Source: Hymenobacter sediminis (GTDB taxonomy: Bacteria > Bacteroidota > Bacteroidia > Cytophagales > Hymenobacteraceae). From it: a stretch of DNA of 64,000 bases. This document shows positions 42,739 to 52,214 of this stretch, in pieces (within the stretch, counting starts at the first letter, position 1; every line of letters starts with the position of its first letter). The stretch covers positions 1,178,001-1,242,000 of the forward strand of contig NZ_QKNS01000001.1 of NCBI RefSeq assembly GCF_003231285.1. Direction: 5' to 3'. The translations under genes and the position numbers were made by a program. The notes below the pieces were generated by a model that was given only the letters and a program-made list of their open reading frames with translations, ran no database searches and was not told where the DNA came from.

Positions 42739-43494
42739 TTACGCGGCCATATTTACGGGTTGCTGCCACTTGCGCTTTACTTTCACCACGCCCAGCTTAT
42801 CTAACCCCCAAATGAACATATAGGTAGGGTCAAGCTCCCACTTCTTCACGCCGAAGTTGACGCGCATGGGCAGTTTGTGGTGATTGTTCTGGAACAGTTC
42901 TCCAAAAGCCAAGAAGTCGAAGGGGAGGGTGTTCTTAGAGTGGTCGTGGTTGTCGAAGTTCTGGTAGCCGTATTTGTGGCCGCCCCAGTTCACGATGGCG
43001 CCATGGATAGGACCCATCAAGAAGTGGATGGGCAGCAGCAAGAACTGCCACCAAGCCGTAGCGAACTGTACATAGAATAGTACGTACAGGGCGCCCCAGC
43101 CGATGCGGGAATACCACTTGTCGCCGAGGTTCTCTACGGCCCGCCACTCGGGGTAGTCGCCCTCGAAGCGCTGGGCCAGCTCGTAGCGGTTGTTCAGCAC
43201 ATCATTGTAGATGTTCTTAGTCTTCCACATCATTGTGAAAGCATTAGAAGAGTACAACGGGGAGTGCGGATCTAATTCCGTGTCGGAGTAGGCATGGTGC
43301 ATCCGGTGCAGCAACGCATATGCCCGTGGCGAAAGGAACGAGGAGCCTTGGCAGATGTAGGTGAACAGGAAGAAGAATCTCTCCCAGAACTTGTTCATCG
43401 TGAACATCTTGTGAGCCGCGTACCGGTGCAAATAGAAGGTTTGCGTGAAGAGCGACAGGTAGTAGTGCGCTACAAAAAAGAAGAGTATCGCCAT
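42739..43494 (-). CDS. acyl-CoA desaturase (membrane fatty acid desaturase)
   Basis: A 251-residue integral membrane di-iron desaturase. The three histidine boxes are seen: LHRYAAHK, LHRMHHAYSD and NNHHKLPMR, with NFDNHDHSKN nearby. Membrane segments flank the boxes (the first at the N-terminus, FFFVAHYYLSLFTQTFYL; others in YVLFYVQFATAWWQFLLLPI). These enzymes introduce a double bond, usually at the ninth carbon, and adjust membrane fluidity. Transcribed alone with its own terminator. There is no electron-donor domain fused. Confidence 0.93.
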   Translation of the reverse strand: MAILFFFVAHYYLSLFTQTFYLHRYAAHKMFTMNKFWERFFFLFTYICQGSSFLSPRAYALLHRMHHAYSDTELDPHSPLYSSNAFTMMWKTKNIYNDVLNNRYELAQRFEGDYPEWRAVENLGDKWYSRIGWGALYVLFYVQFATAWWQFLLLPIHFLMGPIHGAIVNWGGHKYGYQNFDNHDHSKNTLPFDFLAFGELFQNNHHKLPMRVNFGVKKWELDPTYMFIWGLDKLGVVKVKRKWQQPVNMAA

Positions 43495-43660
43495 AGGGCA
43501 AGAAATTAGAGGTCGAATTCAGCGGCCAAAGCTTCAAAGCGCAAAGCCCAAAAGCCAGGTATTAGTTCAGAAGCCGTTTTGCAAAACTACGGCCACACCT
43601 GCCCGGAGTCCAATTGGCCTCCCCAAAAGGCCAAAATGTTGTTCAGGTTCAACAAAAGTG

Positions 43661-43708
43661 AAGGGGTAGTAGATGACAACCAATGATTTTTGTCATCTAC
43701 TACCCCTT
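43661..43708. terminator. perfect 18-bp hairpin between the RluA and desaturase genes
   Basis: AAGGGGTAGTAGATGACA (43661-43678) pairs exactly with 43691-43708 across 12 bases. It lies just downstream of the RluA gene on the minus strand; there is no T-run. The arm carries the dispersed GGGGTAG motif. Confidence 0.65.
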
Positions 43709-43726
43709 ATTTCAAGTCGAAGCTAC

Positions 43727-44455
43727 TTAATAGTATGCTCCTGCCGGTTCCCAATGTGCTACATCGGGTAGCGGGGCCCGGAAGCACATTTCCTCCTTCG
43801 TGACGGGGTGCTGAAACTCCAACTGCCGAGCATGCAGGGCAATGCTGACGTCGGGCAGCGGAGCCAGAAAGCCGTATTTCACATCGCCAACAATGGGTGT
43901 GCCCAATCCGGAGCTTAGCTGCACCCGGATCTGATGGGGCCGACCAGTAATGGGGTTTACCTGCACTAGCCACCGTGAACCAGCTTGGCCCAGCACCTGA
44001 TAATCCAATTCTGATTTTAACCCTTGGCTATGGCGCTCCGAATAAGCTTTCGTGGTGTTGCGAATAGGGTCTTTTACCAGCCAATGGGTCAGATGGCCCT
44101 GGGTAGGCTCCGGGCACTTGCCAGTAAGGGCCCAATAGGTTTTATGCACCTTATTGTCGCGGAACATTTCGTTCAGGCGGCTCAGGGCTTTGCTAGTTTT
44201 AGCCAGCGCAACTACCCCGCTCACGGGCCGGTCAAGGCGGTGTGCTACGCCCACGAAGGCGGCCCCTGGCTTCTTATACTTAAAGCGCAGGTACTCCTCT
44301 GCCTTTGCCGACAGAGGTTCGTCGCCGGTAGCGTCGCCCTGCACAAGCAGGCCGGCAGGCTTGTTGATGATGAGCAGGTGGTTGTCTTCGAACAGAATTT
44401 CTTTCCGCTCCGACCACAGATTCGGACGATTCACTGGGGGAGAATTAATAATCAA
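43727..44455 (-). CDS. RluA family pseudouridine synthase
   Basis: A 242-residue pseudouridine synthase without an S4 domain. The catalytic aspartate motif HRLDRPVSGVVALAKTSKAL is present; LIINKPAGLLVQGDATGD and HQIRVQLSSGLGTPIVGDVK are further family signatures. It isomerises a uridine in rRNA or tRNA, but the exact site cannot be told from this sequence. The stop is about 20 bases from the hairpin at 43661-43708. The start ATG 44455 lies next to an AT-rich intergenic tract. Confidence 0.92.
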   Translation of the reverse strand: MIINSPPVNRPNLWSERKEILFEDNHLLIINKPAGLLVQGDATGDEPLSAKAEEYLRFKYKKPGAAFVGVAHRLDRPVSGVVALAKTSKALSRLNEMFRDNKVHKTYWALTGKCPEPTQGHLTHWLVKDPIRNTTKAYSERHSQGLKSELDYQVLGQAGSRWLVQVNPITGRPHQIRVQLSSGLGTPIVGDVKYGFLAPLPDVSIALHARQLEFQHPVTKEEMCFRAPLPDVAHWEPAGAYY

Positions 44456-44553
44456 TAATCAGTAATTAAGCATCAGAGCCTTCTTTCAACTATCAGAGAA
44501 GAACCGCTCCAATCCAGAATTATCAACTATCAATTACTCATTACTAATTAAAA
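44444..44553. repeat. AT-rich repeated tracts between RluA and panB
   Basis: Two short AT-rich stretches of the type AATTAATAATCAATAATCAG (44445-44468, overlapping the RluA start) and AATTATCAACTATCAATTAC with ATTACTAATTAA (44519-44552) face each other. Such ATTAATAATTAT sequences are typical intergenic repeats in Bacteroidota. Nothing else was seen in the gap. Confidence 0.4.
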
Positions 44554-45369
44554 CTAGTACGCTTCTTCCTGGGTAGGGAAGTCGCGCGACTTTACATCTT
44601 GGATGTAGCGCTGCACGGCATTGTGCATAATATCGCCGAGGTCGGCGTACCGGCGCAGGAAGCGCGGCTTAAACTCTTTTGTGATGCCCAGCATGTCGTG
44701 CACAACGAGCACTTGGCCGTCAACATTGGGCCCGGCGCCAATACCGATAACCGGAATGGTCAGCTTTTCGGCTACCTGCTTGGCCAATGAAGAAGGTATT
44801 TTTTCCAGCACCAGCGCGAAGCACCCGATTTCCTCTAGCAACTGGGCATCTTCAATGAGCTTCTGTGCTTCGGCTTCTTCCTTAGCTCGCACCGTGTAGG
44901 TGCCAAATTTATAAATACTTTGGGGAGTAAGGCCCAAGTGCCCCATCACGGGAATGCCAGCCGTCAGAATCCGGGTGATGCTGTCCTTTATTTCAGCGCC
45001 GCCTTCCAGCTTGATGCCATGTGCTCCCGACTCCTTCATGATGCGAATAGCTGAGCGAAGGGCTTCCGACGAATTACCCTGGTAGGAGCCAAACGGCATA
45101 TCCACCACCACAAAGGCCCGTTTCACGGCGCGCACCACACTCTGGGCGTGGTAAATCATTTGGTCCAGCGTGATGGGTAGGGTGGTTTCGTGGCCTGCCA
45201 TTACGTTGGAAGCTGAGTCGCCAACGAGCAGCACATCTACACCAGCTCCGTCCAGAATCTGCGCCATCGAGAAGTCGTAGGCTGTGAGCATGGAAATTTT
45301 CTCACCGCGTTGTTTCATGGCCAGCAACTGGTGCGTGGTCACGAGTTTGACTTCTTTATGCTGAGACAT
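44554..45369 (-). CDS. panB: 3-methyl-2-oxobutanoate hydroxymethyltransferase
   Basis: A 271-residue PanB (ketopantoate hydroxymethyltransferase), first committed enzyme of pantothenate and coenzyme A synthesis. Signature segments are [87 protein letters not shown] and [20 protein letters not shown]. Metal-binding Asp and catalytic Glu are in these blocks. It uses methylenetetrahydrofolate as the one-carbon donor. Transcribed alone. Confidence 0.97.
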   Translation of the reverse strand: MSQHKEVKLVTTHQLLAMKQRGEKISMLTAYDFSMAQILDGAGVDVLLVGDSASNVMAGHETTLPITLDQMIYHAQSVVRAVKRAFVVVDMPFGSYQGNSSEALRSAIRIMKESGAHGIKLEGGAEIKDSITRILTAGIPVMGHLGLTPQSIYKFGTYTVRAKEEAEAQKLIEDAQLLEEIGCFALVLEKIPSSLAKQVAEKLTIPVIGIGAGPNVDGQVLVVHDMLGITKEFKPRFLRRYADLGDIMHNAVQRYIQDVKSRDFPTQEEAY

Positions 45370-45495
45370 GGGGTGCGGATAAAAAGTGAAAACAGGAAAA
45401 GACGGCAGTAAAAGTCACTAATTTCTTTGTAATCGGTGGCAGATGGTTTGGCCAGCTATTCCAAAGTGCCGCTTTCTAGTCCGGGAATCCACTTT

Positions 45496-48354
45496 CTAGT
45501 AGTTCAGGAAGGTTTTGTTACGGCTCAGCTTCAGATCTTGGAGCAGCGACGATTTGGCTGCAATGGTCACGAAATAACCGCGGGTAGGGCCGAAAGGCCG
45601 CCAGTTGCCCGTAATCTGCCAGCAGTGCAGGTCTTTAGTGATATCAAGGTTCGTGAAGGCGGGGGTTTTATTCACGAAATCGTAGTTGGTGCTGAAGCCA
45701 AAGCGCAGGGTTTCAGTCAGCTTTACCGAGCCATTCAGGTTCAACGAAGCGGCCGTGTAAGGGCCCCGACGAGGACGGTTGTTGCGGGCGGGTAGGGGGC
45801 CCTGGTCGGCGTAAGAGAGCGTGAAGTTGGTGTTCAAATCCCACGGGATACTGAAATCCACGTAGTCTTCGTAGGGGTCGATACGGGTAGGAGAGCCTAA
45901 GGATGGGTCGTTTACCGGAGCTACATCGCGCGGAATAGCCGACTTGCGCTTACCCTGAGTGGGGTTGAACTGGTAGCCGAGCGAGGCGTTGGCCGTGGAG
46001 AGGCGAGCCAGCTTGATTTTATCTTGTTGCCAGAGGTACTTGTTCTTGTTGTTACCCAATGAATCGCGCTGGTAGAAATCGAAGTTGGCGTTCAGGGTGA
46101 TGTTGAGCTTGCGGGCTACCTGGGTGCGGAAGGTGCTGCTCAGGGGCTGCAGGTTCAGGCGTCGCGCCGCGAAGTTGTAGCCGGTGCTGAAATCCAGACC
46201 ATCAATTAGGCTGACCTTGTTGAAGGGGGTAGTACCGGTAGTATCATTAGAGTTACGCACCTTCATTTCCACCGAGTTCTGGAGCGAAAAGGACAGCTGC
46301 CGTATTTCAGTGGTGGTACGCGCCGAAAATAGCGAATTGCTGAACCGGGGCAATAGGAAACCTCGGTTGTCCTGATAGGTCTGGCCTTCTGAATACAGCT
46401 GTCCGGTGGAAGGGTCGCGCAAACCGTCGAGCTGCACCAACTGGTAGGCTGGGTTATTTCTGGCCGAAGGGGGAGCCGGCGAATAGCTGAAGCTAGCGGA
46501 AGGGGTTACCTTGTGGCGGAGCGCCTGAATCTTGTGCGTGCCTTTGCGATTGAAAGTTCCGTAGAAGTTGGTACCCAGGCTGGCGCCGAATGTATAATTA
46601 TACAAGCGGTTAAAGCCGCGTATGGTGTCGATGCGTACGGCCTGCGCCTCAGGTATAAATTCGTACCGCAGCTTTTTAAAGTACCAGGTCTCGCCGTAGG
46701 TCACGCTGGGGTTGAAGTTGAAATACTTCAGCAGGTTGAAGCTACCTAGTGTAATACCGAAATCGTGCTGCATACCGGTTTGGGAGTTTCGCAGCAGCTT
46801 ATTGAGGTTGGAAAAACGGACGGGCAGAACGCTGGTCTGGTTGGAGCCGCCTAGCAGCGGAATAGCGCCGCTATTAAGCTGACGGGCCGGCAGCGAGTTG
46901 GAAAGCGTGTTGTTGTACCGAACTGTGTAGGAGAAAGCCAGCTGCTCATAAATACGGCCCCGCGACTCCAGACCCAGCAGCTCATACACGTACTGACGGG
47001 CCAGCTGCGCCGATACGTCGGGCAGGATAAAGTCCATGGTGCCTGCCTGCGTATTCTGGTTTTGGCTCAGGTTGACGCTGTAGTTGATAGGCGCGTTGCG
47101 CAGCTGCTTAGAGTAGCTGATGTTGGATTGGAACGCCGGCGTGAGGTAGAGGCGCTGGTTGTAGGAGTTCTGCCGGTAGTAGTTGTTGCTGCTCACGTTC
47201 ACGTTGGCCGAAAAACGGCCGCCGTTGGGGCGCGGTACCGGCGTGTGGTTCCAGGCCAGCGCGAAGTTGCGAGAGGAGCGCGGGATGTTGTACGCTGGGT
47301 TAGTATTAGCGTCGGTAGTGTTCAGGATGCGCTCGGTAGGCTGCGAGCTGTAGTTGAAGGAAAACAGACCACTGTAGCGGTAGCGCGTGATGTACTGCAC
47401 TTCGGCAGTGCCGCGCCACCCCCCGAACCGGTCGGCGTTGCCGGAATAAATGTCGCCGGTGAGGCGCACGCCAATATGCTCATTAGCGGCCCAGTAGTAG
47501 CCGCCGTTACGCAGGAAGAAGCCACGGTCAGCGCCTTGTCCGAAGGTAGGGATGATGAGGCCCGAGGCTCTTTTGTTGGTTTTAGGGGTAGGAAAGTAAC
47601 CGAACAGAAAGCCCAGCGGCGTCGGAATGTCACCGATAACTAGGTTGAAGGGGCCGGTTACCACGTTCTGGCCCGGAATCACCTTCATCTTGGAGGCGTT
47701 GATGAAAAAGTGCGGGTGCTCTAGGTTACAGGTAGTGTAGCGGCCGTGCACCCCAAATAGTTCGTTCAGGTTATTTTTCTTGATGGTTTCAGCGTGGATA
47801 TAGCCCTCTCCCTGCTGAGTTACTACATCAGTAATGCGGCCCCGCTTGCTCTTGATGTTATAGTCGATACGGCCGGCCTGGTAGGTTTCGGCGCCTTGCT
47901 TGAACAGGGGCCGGTCTTGCACGCGGCCCAGAGAGTCCTTGGCACCCTCAGCCGTTACCAGGTTTTTACTGTAGTCAACGGTAATCAACGCGGCTTTCAG
48001 GTTCATGTCGCCGTAGTCCACGTTGGCCTTGTCGAACAGAATGGCGCGCTTGTTCTGCACCTCGAACCGGATGGAGTCTTGGGCCTTATACTTAACGGTG
48101 GTTTCTACCGCCCCCTTCCGGCCGCCGGCCGCCACATTCAGCGAGTCGGGCGTGCCCCGGACCAGTCCGGTGGTATCGCGCACGGGCGTGCCGGGCTTGG
48201 GCGCATTAAGAATCTGGGGGGCCGGGCGCACGTCTTCCGGCACGTTGGTAGTACGTGGGCGCTGCTGGGCGTGGCCGGGGCGCAGCAACCCGAAGCTGAA
48301 TAGTACAGTAAGCAGCAGTGGCCACCGCCGCAGCGAGGAAAGCACACTCCACAT
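45496..48354 (-). CDS. LptD-like outer membrane LPS assembly protein
   Basis: A 952-residue protein: a signal sequence (LRRWPLLLTVLFSFGLLRPG) is followed by an OstA-like N-terminal domain (FEVQNKRAILFDKANVDYGD, LKAALITVDYSKNLVTAEGA, YNIKSKRGRITDVVTQQGEG, RYTTCNLEHPHFFINASKMK) and a long barrel of about 700 residues. The block VTGPFNLVIGDIPTPLGFLF with RASGLIIPTFGQGADRGFFL is typical for Bacteroidota LptD-like proteins, which place LPS in the outer leaflet. The ORF opens at 48441, but the -7 box at 48417-48424 falls inside that part; ATG 48354 is used. It is divergent from an N-acetylmuramoyl-L-alanine amidase. Confidence 0.9.
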   Translation of the reverse strand: MWSVLSSLRRWPLLLTVLFSFGLLRPGHAQQRPRTTNVPEDVRPAPQILNAPKPGTPVRDTTGLVRGTPDSLNVAAGGRKGAVETTVKYKAQDSIRFEVQNKRAILFDKANVDYGDMNLKAALITVDYSKNLVTAEGAKDSLGRVQDRPLFKQGAETYQAGRIDYNIKSKRGRITDVVTQQGEGYIHAETIKKNNLNELFGVHGRYTTCNLEHPHFFINASKMKVIPGQNVVTGPFNLVIGDIPTPLGFLFGYFPTPKTNKRASGLIIPTFGQGADRGFFLRNGGYYWAANEHIGVRLTGDIYSGNADRFGGWRGTAEVQYITRYRYSGLFSFNYSSQPTERILNTTDANTNPAYNIPRSSRNFALAWNHTPVPRPNGGRFSANVNVSSNNYYRQNSYNQRLYLTPAFQSNISYSKQLRNAPINYSVNLSQNQNTQAGTMDFILPDVSAQLARQYVYELLGLESRGRIYEQLAFSYTVRYNNTLSNSLPARQLNSGAIPLLGGSNQTSVLPVRFSNLNKLLRNSQTGMQHDFGITLGSFNLLKYFNFNPSVTYGETWYFKKLRYEFIPEAQAVRIDTIRGFNRLYNYTFGASLGTNFYGTFNRKGTHKIQALRHKVTPSASFSYSPAPPSARNNPAYQLVQLDGLRDPSTGQLYSEGQTYQDNRGFLLPRFSNSLFSARTTTEIRQLSFSLQNSVEMKVRNSNDTTGTTPFNKVSLIDGLDFSTGYNFAARRLNLQPLSSTFRTQVARKLNITLNANFDFYQRDSLGNNKNKYLWQQDKIKLARLSTANASLGYQFNPTQGKRKSAIPRDVAPVNDPSLGSPTRIDPYEDYVDFSIPWDLNTNFTLSYADQGPLPARNNRPRRGPYTAASLNLNGSVKLTETLRFGFSTNYDFVNKTPAFTNLDITKDLHCWQITGNWRPFGPTRGYFVTIAAKSSLLQDLKLSRNKTFLNY

Positions 48355-48416
48355 AGAATTGAACACAGGCGCGAGTGGGGCCACGTAGTTTTTATCGTTT
48401 ATTTTGTGGCGGTTTG

Positions 48417-48424
48417 CAAAGGTA
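48417..48424 (-). promoter_or_regulatory. -7 box TACCTTTG of the lptD-like gene
   Basis: Exact TAnnTTTG on the minus strand 62 bases before ATG 48354. It lies only 30 bases from the amidase start on the other strand, so both promoters must overlap. Confidence 0.55.
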
Positions 48425-48453
48425 GCGGGTCGCTGCCCCAACTAACGAACTCC

Positions 48454-49269
48454 GTGCGGAATATTGTCGCTCTGGGCACGGCGGCCCTGTTATTTCTCGC
48501 CGGCTCTACTTCTTCCTCTACTCCACGGGCTACGGTAGCCAGTGGGGCGGCGGCCTATAAATACCGCCTCCGGACCGTTGTGCTTGATGCCGGCCACGGG
48601 GGGAAGGACCGCGGCTGTGCCGGGGTGAAGGCTCGCGAAGCCGATGTAGCGCTGAAAATTATTCTGGAGCTGGGCCGGCAGATTGAGGAAACCATGCCCG
48701 AAGTGAAGGTGGTATACACCCGCAAAACCGATGTGTTTGTGGAACTGGCCGACCGTGCGGGCATAGCCAACAAGAACAACGCCGACCTGTTCATCTCCGT
48801 CCACTGCAACGCCAGCGCGCCGGCAGCCATTGGCACCGAGGTTTGGACCATGGGCCCGCACAAGACGGACGCCAACCTCTCGGTGGCCAAGCGCGAAAAC
48901 GCCGTAATTCTGCAGGAAGAAAATTATCAGGAGCGTTACAACGGCTTCGATCCTACCTCGCCTCAGAGCCACATCTTGTTTTCTCTGTTCCAGAGCGCCC
49001 ACATGGTAAACAGCCTGCGGTTTGCCCAGAAGGTGGACCGCCAGTTCCGGACCACAGTAGGGCGACCTTCGCGCGGAGTGAAGCAAGCAGGCTTTCTGGT
49101 GCTCTGGAAATCTACCATGCCTTCTGTACTGATAGAGGCCGGCTTCCTGACTAACCGCCAGGAAGAGCAATACTTAAACGATAAAGCCGGGCAGTCGTAT
49201 ATGGCTTCAGGTATTTACCGGGCCTTCCGCGACTATAAAAACGAGCTGGAAGCAACCACCAGTGAATAG
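48454..49269 (+). CDS. N-acetylmuramoyl-L-alanine amidase
   Basis: A 271-residue amidase_3 protein that cleaves the bond between MurNAc and the stem peptide. Zinc ligands and active-site residues are seen in VVLDAGHGGKDRGCAG (His), LISVHCNASA-type segment (DLFISVHCNA, His) and the catalytic Glu in MPSVLIEAGFLTN. The N-terminus MRNIVALGTAALLFLAGSTS is an export signal. The frame is open from GTG 48406, but that start would overlap the lptD promoter, so GTG 48454 is used. The MlaD gene follows 66 bases downstream. Confidence 0.88.
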   Translation: MRNIVALGTAALLFLAGSTSSSTPRATVASGAAAYKYRLRTVVLDAGHGGKDRGCAGVKAREADVALKIILELGRQIEETMPEVKVVYTRKTDVFVELADRAGIANKNNADLFISVHCNASAPAAIGTEVWTMGPHKTDANLSVAKRENAVILQEENYQERYNGFDPTSPQSHILFSLFQSAHMVNSLRFAQKVDRQFRTTVGRPSRGVKQAGFLVLWKSTMPSVLIEAGFLTNRQEEQYLNDKAGQSYMASGIYRAFRDYKNELEATTSE

Positions 49270-49335
49270 CTCGGCCGGCTCCGTGCAACCCCGGCCAACC
49301 TCTTCCGACTCCCTCTCCAACCAATCGATGACCCC

Positions 49336-50355
49336 GTGTCAAAAGAAATCAAAGTAGCCCTACTGGGCATTGTGGCCGTAGCCCTACTCATTGTAGGCTT
49401 CAATTTTTTGAAGGGTAGTAATATTCTATCGACGGACCGGACCTACTACGCCAAGTACGACAACGTGGATGGCCTGAACGTAGGCAACCCCGTTATTCTG
49501 AACGGCATTAAGGTGGGCCAGGTGAAGGAAATGAGCCTGTTGCCCGAAGAGGGTAACCGCGTGAAAGTGGCCGTAGAGCTGCAGAAAGGCGTAACCGTGG
49601 GCGATTCCACCGTGGCCAGTTTGAGCGGCTCACTGCTGGGCTCTAAAACCATTACTCTGTTCTTAGGCAAGAACACCAAGGTCTATGATGGGGGCGAGGA
49701 GCTAAAGTCGTACACCGTGGCCAGCATCACCGACGCCTTCCAGGCCAAGGCCCTGCCTGTGCTGGGTACTGTCGATTCGACTCTGATTAAGGTAAATGGC
49801 TTCCTGAACAAAGATGCCCGCGTTAGTCTGCAGGCTACTTTGCTCAATGCCCAAGGCAGTACCGAGGCCCTAAAGAATCTGCTGCTGATGAACCAGCGCA
49901 ACATCAACCAGATTACCACCAACATGGCCCGCCTGACGGCTGACCTGAACAAGACTAGCGCAAAATTCGACCGGATTGCGGCTAACTTCGCGGTGCTCAG
50001 CGACTCGCTTAAGAGCGCCCCGGTAGGCCCGGCCATGCGCAAGCTCAATGCCACCATGACGGAAGCCCAGGGCACGATGACGACCCTAAACCGCTCCCTC
50101 AGCGACCAGCAGGGTTCTCTGGGCAAGCTGCTCCGCGACTCTACCCTCTACAACAACCTCAATGCTACCGCCGCCAGCTCCAACGCTTTACTGCAGGACC
50201 TAAAAGCTAACCCCAAAAACTACGTGCACTTCTCGGTGTTTGGGGGCGGCAAGGCCAAGCAGAAAACCGAAACGACGACCAAGCCCAATGGCGAAGTGGA
50301 AAAAGAAACCAAGACGGTGGTGCCCGCTACCACCGGCGCGGTAGTAAACCCTTAA
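49336..50355 (+). CDS. MCE/MlaD family protein
   Basis: A 339-residue MlaD-like protein, one component of a lipid transport system between inner and outer membranes. It has one N-terminal membrane helix (VALLGIVAVALLIVGFNFLK), an MCE domain (YYAKYDNVDGLNVGNPVILN, GIKVGQVKEMSLLPEEGNRV, ASLSGSLLGSKTITLFLG; about residues 36-115), and a long helical C-terminus (MNQRNINQITTNMARLTADL, NRSLSDQQGSLGKLLRDS) that could form a tube or contact partners. No MlaE or MlaF is adjacent. Start is GTG 49336. The tail is charged and Thr-rich. Confidence 0.92.
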   Translation: MSKEIKVALLGIVAVALLIVGFNFLKGSNILSTDRTYYAKYDNVDGLNVGNPVILNGIKVGQVKEMSLLPEEGNRVKVAVELQKGVTVGDSTVASLSGSLLGSKTITLFLGKNTKVYDGGEELKSYTVASITDAFQAKALPVLGTVDSTLIKVNGFLNKDARVSLQATLLNAQGSTEALKNLLLMNQRNINQITTNMARLTADLNKTSAKFDRIAANFAVLSDSLKSAPVGPAMRKLNATMTEAQGTMTTLNRSLSDQQGSLGKLLRDSTLYNNLNATAASSNALLQDLKANPKNYVHFSVFGGGKAKQKTETTTKPNGEVEKETKTVVPATTGAVVNP

Positions 50356-50382
50356 GAGGCTTCCGCTTCCCGCAACAACGTG

Positions 50383-50390
50383 TACCTTTG
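50383..50390 (+). promoter_or_regulatory. -7 box TACCTTTG upstream of the carboxylase gene
   Basis: Exact TAnnTTTG, 159 bases before ATG 50550 and immediately before the hairpin at 50391-50415. If it is active the transcript would start inside the hairpin. Confidence 0.4.
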
Positions 50391-50415
50391 AAATCCGCCC
50401 TACCGGGGCGGATTT
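50391..50415 (+). terminator. hairpin after the MlaD gene
   Basis: AAATCCGCCC and GGGCGGATTT form a perfect ten-base stem with a five-base loop, followed by a pyrimidine-rich CTTGCTTTCCT stretch, 35 bases after the MlaD stop. Confidence 0.6.
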
Positions 50416-50549
50416 CTTGCTTTCCTACCCTTGGTGAAGCAGTAAACCCGCGCAATAGTGAGTCCGAAATTCCGCTGAAACGCCGACTCAGCATTGTGCA
50501 ATTTTACCGCATCACCTTTCCCATCCCACCCACTTTCATCCCACCCCGA

Positions 50550-52178
50550 ATGGACCTCGAGTTCAACAAAAACGAAGACAGCATTAAGCAACTCAATTTT
50601 CAGCTGCAGCAGCGCTTGCAGCGCGTGGCCCTCGGCGGCGGCGAGAAGCGCATTGCCGCTCACAAAGCCAAGGGCAAGCTCACGGCCCGGGAGCGAATAG
50701 AGTACCTGCTCGACAAAGGCGCGGAAACCGTGGAAATCGGGGCGTTTGCGGGCGAGGGCATGTACAAAGAAGAAGGCGGCTGCCCCGGCGGGGGCGTAGT
50801 GGTGGTTATTGGCTGGGTGCAGGGTAGGCAGTGCGTGGTTGTCGCCAACGACGCCACTGTGAAGGCCGGGGCCTGGTTCCCGATTACGGCCAAGAAAAAC
50901 CTGCGGGCTCAGGAAATCAGCATCGAAAACAAGCTGCCCATTATCTACCTCGTCGATTCGGCGGGCGTGTACCTGCCCATGCAGGACGAAATTTTCCCCG
51001 ATAAGGAGCACTTCGGCCGCATCTTCCGCAACAACGCCGTAATGAGCAGCATGGGCATTGTGCAACTGGCCGCCATTATGGGCCCCTGCGTAGCTGGCGG
51101 GGCGTATTTGCCCATTATGAGTGACGAGGCCATGATTGTGGACGGTACCGGCTCGGTTTTCCTGGCGGGCTCCTATCTCGTAAAGTCAGCCATTGGCGAA
51201 AGTATCGACAACGAAACGCTGGGCGGGGCTACTACCCACTCCGAAATTTCGGGCGTGACGGACTACAAGTTCCAGAATGACGAGGAGTGCCTCGACCACA
51301 TCCGCAACATTTTCGATAAGCTGGGCGGGCAGCCTACGGCCGGATTCTCCCGCAAAGCTCCCGCGCCGCCCAAGGAAAACCCAGCGGAAATCTACGGTCT
51401 GCTGCCCGCCGACCGGGTGAAGCCCTACGACATGATGGACATCATTCGGCGCTTGGTGGACGACTCAGAGTTTGAACCCTACAAGGACCTGTATGGCCAA
51501 ACGCTGATTTGCGGGTTGGCGCGCATTGATGGCTGGGCCGTAGGCATTGTAGCCAACCAGCGCAAAATCGTGAAAACCAAGAAGGGTGCTATGCAGATGG
51601 GGGGCGTCATCTACTCCGACTCGGCCGACAAAGCGGCGCGCTTCATTATGAACTGCAACCAGAAACGCATTCCGCTGGTGTTCCTGCACGACGTTTCGGG
51701 CTTTATGGTGGGTAGCCAATCGGAACACGGCGGCATTATTAAGGACGGAGCCAAGATGGTGAATGCCATGAGTAACTCCGTGGTGCCCAAGTTTTCGGTG
51801 ATTGTGGGCAACTCCTACGGAGCCGGCAACTACGCCATGTGCGGCAAGGCCTATGACCCGCGCCTCATTGTGGCCTGGCCCACCGCCCAGCTGGCCGTGA
51901 TGAGCGGAGCTGCTGCCGCCAACACCCTCCTACAGATTCAGGTAGCCGCCGCCGAAGCCAAAGGCGAAAAGCTCACCGACGAAGCCAAGAAGGAGATGTT
52001 CGACAAAATCAAAGCCCGCTACGACGAGCAGCTCTCGCCCTACTACGCCGCCGCCCGCCTCTGGGTCGATGCCATCATCGACCCGCTGGAAACCCGCAAA
52101 GTCATTTCCCAGGGCATTAGCATGGCTAACCATGCACCCATTGAGAAGGCGTACAACGTGGGCGTAATTCAGGTGTGA
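50550..52178 (+). CDS. acyl-CoA carboxylase carboxyltransferase (beta) subunit
   Basis: A 542-residue biotin-dependent carboxyltransferase, of the size and type of methylcrotonyl-CoA or propionyl-CoA carboxylase beta chains. Two ClpP/crotonase-fold halves are visible: the N-terminal half with AHKAKGKLTARERIEYLLDK, GGGVVVVIGWVQGRQCVVVA, AGVYLPMQDEIFPDKEHFGR and GPCVAGGAYLPIMSDEAMIV; the C-terminal half with LHDVSGFMVGSQSEHGGIIK and VGNSYGAGNYAMCGKAYDPR, giving the oxyanion holes. The GAGNYAM and SEHGGIIKDGAKM blocks favour 3-methylcrotonyl-CoA carboxylase (leucine degradation). The ORF opens earlier at 50388, but MDLEFNKNEDSIKQL (ATG 50550) fits the family. No biotin carboxylase gene is adjacent. 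Confidence 0.92.
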   Translation: MDLEFNKNEDSIKQLNFQLQQRLQRVALGGGEKRIAAHKAKGKLTARERIEYLLDKGAETVEIGAFAGEGMYKEEGGCPGGGVVVVIGWVQGRQCVVVANDATVKAGAWFPITAKKNLRAQEISIENKLPIIYLVDSAGVYLPMQDEIFPDKEHFGRIFRNNAVMSSMGIVQLAAIMGPCVAGGAYLPIMSDEAMIVDGTGSVFLAGSYLVKSAIGESIDNETLGGATTHSEISGVTDYKFQNDEECLDHIRNIFDKLGGQPTAGFSRKAPAPPKENPAEIYGLLPADRVKPYDMMDIIRRLVDDSEFEPYKDLYGQTLICGLARIDGWAVGIVANQRKIVKTKKGAMQMGGVIYSDSADKAARFIMNCNQKRIPLVFLHDVSGFMVGSQSEHGGIIKDGAKMVNAMSNSVVPKFSVIVGNSYGAGNYAMCGKAYDPRLIVAWPTAQLAVMSGAAAANTLLQIQVAAAEAKGEKLTDEAKKEMFDKIKARYDEQLSPYYAAARLWVDAIIDPLETRKVISQGISMANHAPIEKAYNVGVIQV

Positions 52179-52214
52179 TAAGTAGAAACAAGTTGGTGCT
52201 AAAAAATAAGTCTT

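Noticed and set aside
50383..50415. Promoter plus hairpin as a ligand-sensing leader of the carboxylase gene
   Set aside because: The ten-base hairpin is simple and more likely ends the MlaD transcript.
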